DNA from: Amycolatopsis jiangsuensis
Lineage (GTDB): Bacteria > Actinomycetota > Actinomycetes > Mycobacteriales > Pseudonocardiaceae
Assembly (NCBI RefSeq): GCF_014204865.1
Contig: NZ_JACHMG010000001.1
Coordinates: 5,048,501-5,112,500, forward strand
Direction: 5' to 3'
DNA length: 64,000 bases
This document shows, piece by piece, positions 61,799 through 64,000 of the stretch. Under the pieces are notes generated by a model. It was not told the DNA's origin. It saw nothing but the letters and a program-made list of their open reading frames with translations, and did no database searches. Position numbers and translations under genes: made by a program. Numbering within the stretch: position 1 is the first letter of the stretch; each line of letters opens with the position of its first letter.

Positions 61799-63820
61799 TC
61801 AGAGCCGGTCGGTCCAGAGGCGCAGATCCACCACCTCGGCCGAGTAGCCGTGCAGCTGTGCGATGTTCAGCGCGTCCTTCGCGTGCGCCTTCGCCTGCTC
61901 GGGATAGCCGCGGGCAAGCGCCGCCTCCGCGCGCGCCCGTAAGCCGAGGATGCGTTCCCGGTGCAGCTTGGCCTTTTCCGCCGCCGGATCGAGCTCGGCC
62001 AGGTCATTCGCACCCTCGACGTAGCAGCCGGCCTCGATGAGCTTCCGGCCCTGCCACAGCCGGACCTTCACCGCGTTGTCCGGTTCGGTCCGCACTGTCT
62101 GCCAGGACTCGGCCAGCAGCTCCCCAGCCTCCTCCGGCGACACGACTTTGGCCAGGTGCATCCGGATCAAGGCGAGCCGCCGGGGATCGCCGATCTCCTC
62201 GGCAAGCGCGAGGCTGCTCCGAAAGAGCGCTTCGGCCTGTTCGAACAATTTGGCCGACTCGTCCTGTCGCCCGTTCCGGCTCGCGATCAGACCCGGCTCG
62301 AAACAGGCAAGCCCCCGTGCCTCCAGCGCGGATGCACGCTCCTCCGGGGTCGCGGCCAGCTCCGCCACCGCGGCGAACTGCTCCTGAGCGCCGGCCCAAT
62401 CCCGTCGCTGCATCTGGGCGAACCCGAGCTGAGTGCGGACCAGCCCCTCGGCGAGCGGCATTGCGGCGGCCTGTGCGGCCAGCACCGCGTCCTGACTGAC
62501 CGACACCAGCTCGATCGAGTAGGCGCCGCCCCGGTAAACCGGCCACAACGCCCTCGCCAGCCGGATGACGTCCTCGTGCGCCCCGGCCAGCAACGCGGCC
62601 TCTGCCGCGGCGAGCAGGTTCGCCTGCTCGGCGAACAACCAGCTCCAGGCCTCGTCGGCGGACAACGAGGCCGCAGTGAAGTCCGGCCAGATCTTGCGCG
62701 GCCACCCGGTGGGCGACGCGCACTCCGCGATGCGCAGCCCGTGCTCGGCGTAGTACCCGACCACCGCTTCGGGCAGTTCGCCGGCCAGCGTGGCGGCGTG
62801 CAGACCAGCGAGCACGGAAATCCGGTAGCGGCCGCCGAGTTCCTCGACCAGCTTGGCGGAGACCAGTTTCTGCACCGCGTCCTCGGCCTCGTATTCGTCC
62901 AGGCTGAGGACTGCCGCGATGGTGTCCGGCTGGACGTCGCCGCTGCCCGGGTGTGCGCCGAAGAACCGATACGCCGCTTGCTCGTGTTCGTTCAGCCATT
63001 CGTAGGCAACGTCGAACACTGCGCTGGCCAGCGCGCCCTTCGCCCGGATCCGCGCGACCAGCCGCTCCACTGTGCGGCCGCGCGCCGCGAGAAGCGTGCC
63101 GGCCACGTTGAGCTCCGCGGCAGAGCCGGCGCAGATCCGGATCAGCTCGTCCCGGTGCGCCGGCTCGGCCGCGAGCTTTTCCTCGCCGACCAGGTCGGTC
63201 AGCACACCCAGCGCAGCCTCCCGGCCCAATGGCTCGAGCTCGACTTCTCTGGCCGAATACCGGGTGCGCAACGCCTCGAGTCCCGAGCCGACCACGAGCA
63301 CGCACGATCCGGGACAGGTCGGCAGCAAGGCCTTCACGTCCGCCGCGCTCACCACGTCATCGATCAGCAGCGCCACCTGGAACCCGGCGGTCTGCGCACG
63401 CCACATCGCCGAGCGGGCCTCGAGGCTCGCGGGCATCTCGTCCGGTCCGTACCCGAGCAGGGACAGCAACTCGGCCAGCACGTCGGCACCGGCTCGGTGG
63501 CCGACCCGCACGGAGAAGAAGCGATCGAACCGGTCCAGCTGACCGTGCAGCCAGGTTTCGCACAGCGTGGTGCGCCCACTGCCCGGAGCGCCGAGCACGA
63601 GTGCGATCGCGATCCGTCCGGTGGCCTCGTGGTGGATCTCGGTGAGCAGCTTGAGCTGCGCCTCGTTGTTCCGGTAGTGCTCCGGCGGCGCCGGCACCTG
63701 CAACACCGGCGCCTCCGGCCGCCGAGGCCCGTTGAAAACGACGTCGCCGTAGATGTTGCCCGCCTGGACGACCGCGTCCGCCTGACCGTCGAAGTAGTTC
63801 CCGCTCACCGTTCCCCCCAC
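61799..63820 (-). CDS. NLR-type STAND NTPase with N-terminal amyloid motif and TPR repeats
   Basis: 673 residues. Residues 5-29 (VSGNYF...AVVQAGNIYGDVVF) are a BASS3/RHIM-like amyloid motif matching the effector's C-terminus. NTPase: P-loop GAPGSGRTT at 77-85, in which Arg replaces the usual Walker A Lys, Walker B LLIDDV at 151-156, and VLVVGSGLEALRTRYSAREV with the NB-ARC sensor features. A winged-helix region and about 250 residues of TPR-like helices (LVRTQLGFAQMQRRDWAGAQ, KAHAKDALNIAQLHGYSAEV) follow as the sensor. GTG 63820 has AGGAG seven bases upstream; GTG 63808 is possible. It is expected to trigger the effector on ligand binding. Confidence 0.85.
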   Translation of the reverse strand: MGGTVSGNYFDGQADAVVQAGNIYGDVVFNGPRRPEAPVLQVPAPPEHYRNNEAQLKLLTEIHHEATGRIAIALVLGAPGSGRTTLCETWLHGQLDRFDRFFSVRVGHRAGADVLAELLSLLGYGPDEMPASLEARSAMWRAQTAGFQVALLIDDVVSAADVKALLPTCPGSCVLVVGSGLEALRTRYSAREVELEPLGREAALGVLTDLVGEEKLAAEPAHRDELIRICAGSAAELNVAGTLLAARGRTVERLVARIRAKGALASAVFDVAYEWLNEHEQAAYRFFGAHPGSGDVQPDTIAAVLSLDEYEAEDAVQKLVSAKLVEELGGRYRISVLAGLHAATLAGELPEAVVGYYAEHGLRIAECASPTGWPRKIWPDFTAASLSADEAWSWLFAEQANLLAAAEAALLAGAHEDVIRLARALWPVYRGGAYSIELVSVSQDAVLAAQAAAMPLAEGLVRTQLGFAQMQRRDWAGAQEQFAAVAELAATPEERASALEARGLACFEPGLIASRNGRQDESAKLFEQAEALFRSSLALAEEIGDPRRLALIRMHLAKVVSPEEAGELLAESWQTVRTEPDNAVKVRLWQGRKLIEAGCYVEGANDLAELDPAAEKAKLHRERILGLRARAEAALARGYPEQAKAHAKDALNIAQLHGYSAEVVDLRLWTDRL

Positions 63821-64000
63821 CCAGTCACTCCTGGACGAGGCTACCGGAAACGTAACCGTCCGTGTCCACCCCACAACACCACAGGCCCCGCCTCACGCCC
63901 CACGCTCGCTCGCTACGCCCTCCGCCCGCCCCGCCCCGCTACGCGCCCACCGCTTCGCTACGTGGGCTCCGCGCACGACGCGCCCACCGCACCGCGGGGG

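Noticed and set aside
63821..64000. Possible gene or repeat at the right edge
   Set aside because: Only GC-rich sequence with short CGCTACG-like repeats is visible; no frame with a start signal or motif.

Overview
The window is very GC-rich with pervasive third-position G/C, frequent GTG starts, short intergenic gaps, ATGA/GTGA/TGATG gene overlaps and actinobacterial families (DUF6474, FHA-kinase pairs, OpuC operon, YcnI-CopC-CopD, class F sortase, Bell/NLR proteins). It reads as chromosomal DNA of an actinomycete of the Pseudonocardiaceae, most like Amycolatopsis; this is inferred from protein style and from a hairpin repeat, not from a marker gene. No rRNA, tRNA, insertion sequence, phage gene or CRISPR array was recognised by eye.

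Layout. 1-5,780 (mostly minus): a truncated sensor kinase, a secreted DNase I-like phosphodiesterase, a secreted I36-type Cys-rich protein, a lipoprotein, and a translationally coupled FHA protein and Ser/Thr kinase whose extracellular domain resembles the I36 protein. 4,932-7,326: an XRE/MmyB regulator divergent from a DHA2 efflux pump, with an array of CCTGGTACCAGG operators between them. 7,372-20,049: sigma factor plus VOC protein, gamma-glutamyltransferase, DoxX, UDP-glucose dehydrogenase, short-chain dehydrogenase, TM0106-type RecB-like nuclease, DUF6474 and an OpuC osmoprotectant importer. 20,327-23,333: copper-handling cluster. 23,503-27,659: phosphotransferase, HTH-TPR regulator, two small proteins, then 740 noncoding bases with a hairpin-repeat array. 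27,660-38,307: beta-glucoside uptake and hydrolysis with a TetR regulator, D-amino acid-type deaminase/aldolase opposite a sugar-lactone oxidase, PRPP synthase, and two coupled HpcH/HpaI (malyl-CoA lyase-like) genes.

38,351-42,991 looks like a defence island: an OLD/RecF-like ATPase coupled to a DUF4276/TOPRIM-like gene broken by an in-frame TAA, then a three-gene set in which a TIR-STAND protein carries a C-terminal helical module that also occurs as two stand-alone proteins encoded divergently. 42,969-51,293 is one tightly overlapping operon (substrate-binding protein, two permeases, two ATPases, aldehyde dehydrogenase, SDR, amidase) controlled from the divergent FadR-type gene at 51,366 through a perfect ACTGGTC-T-GACCAGT site. 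52,096-53,396 is a class F sortase with an in-frame TAG and its likely wall-protein partner. Then come a cystathionine gamma-lyase-type enzyme, a large penicillin-acylase-type hydrolase, an FKBP and two tandem secreted trypsin-like proteases.

59,839-63,820 holds a second conflict system: a small Bell-like helical protein ending in a VVQA..(V/I).G...F amyloid-signalling motif and an NLR (NTPase plus TPR) that starts with the same motif, separated by a GT-B-like gene. This matches the known logic of bacterial NLRs that template an amyloid fold onto a membrane-toxic effector. The TIR-STAND triad is the best candidate here for an undescribed system. Starts were chosen from ribosome-binding sites, leaderless -10 spacing and domain boundaries; all are predictions.
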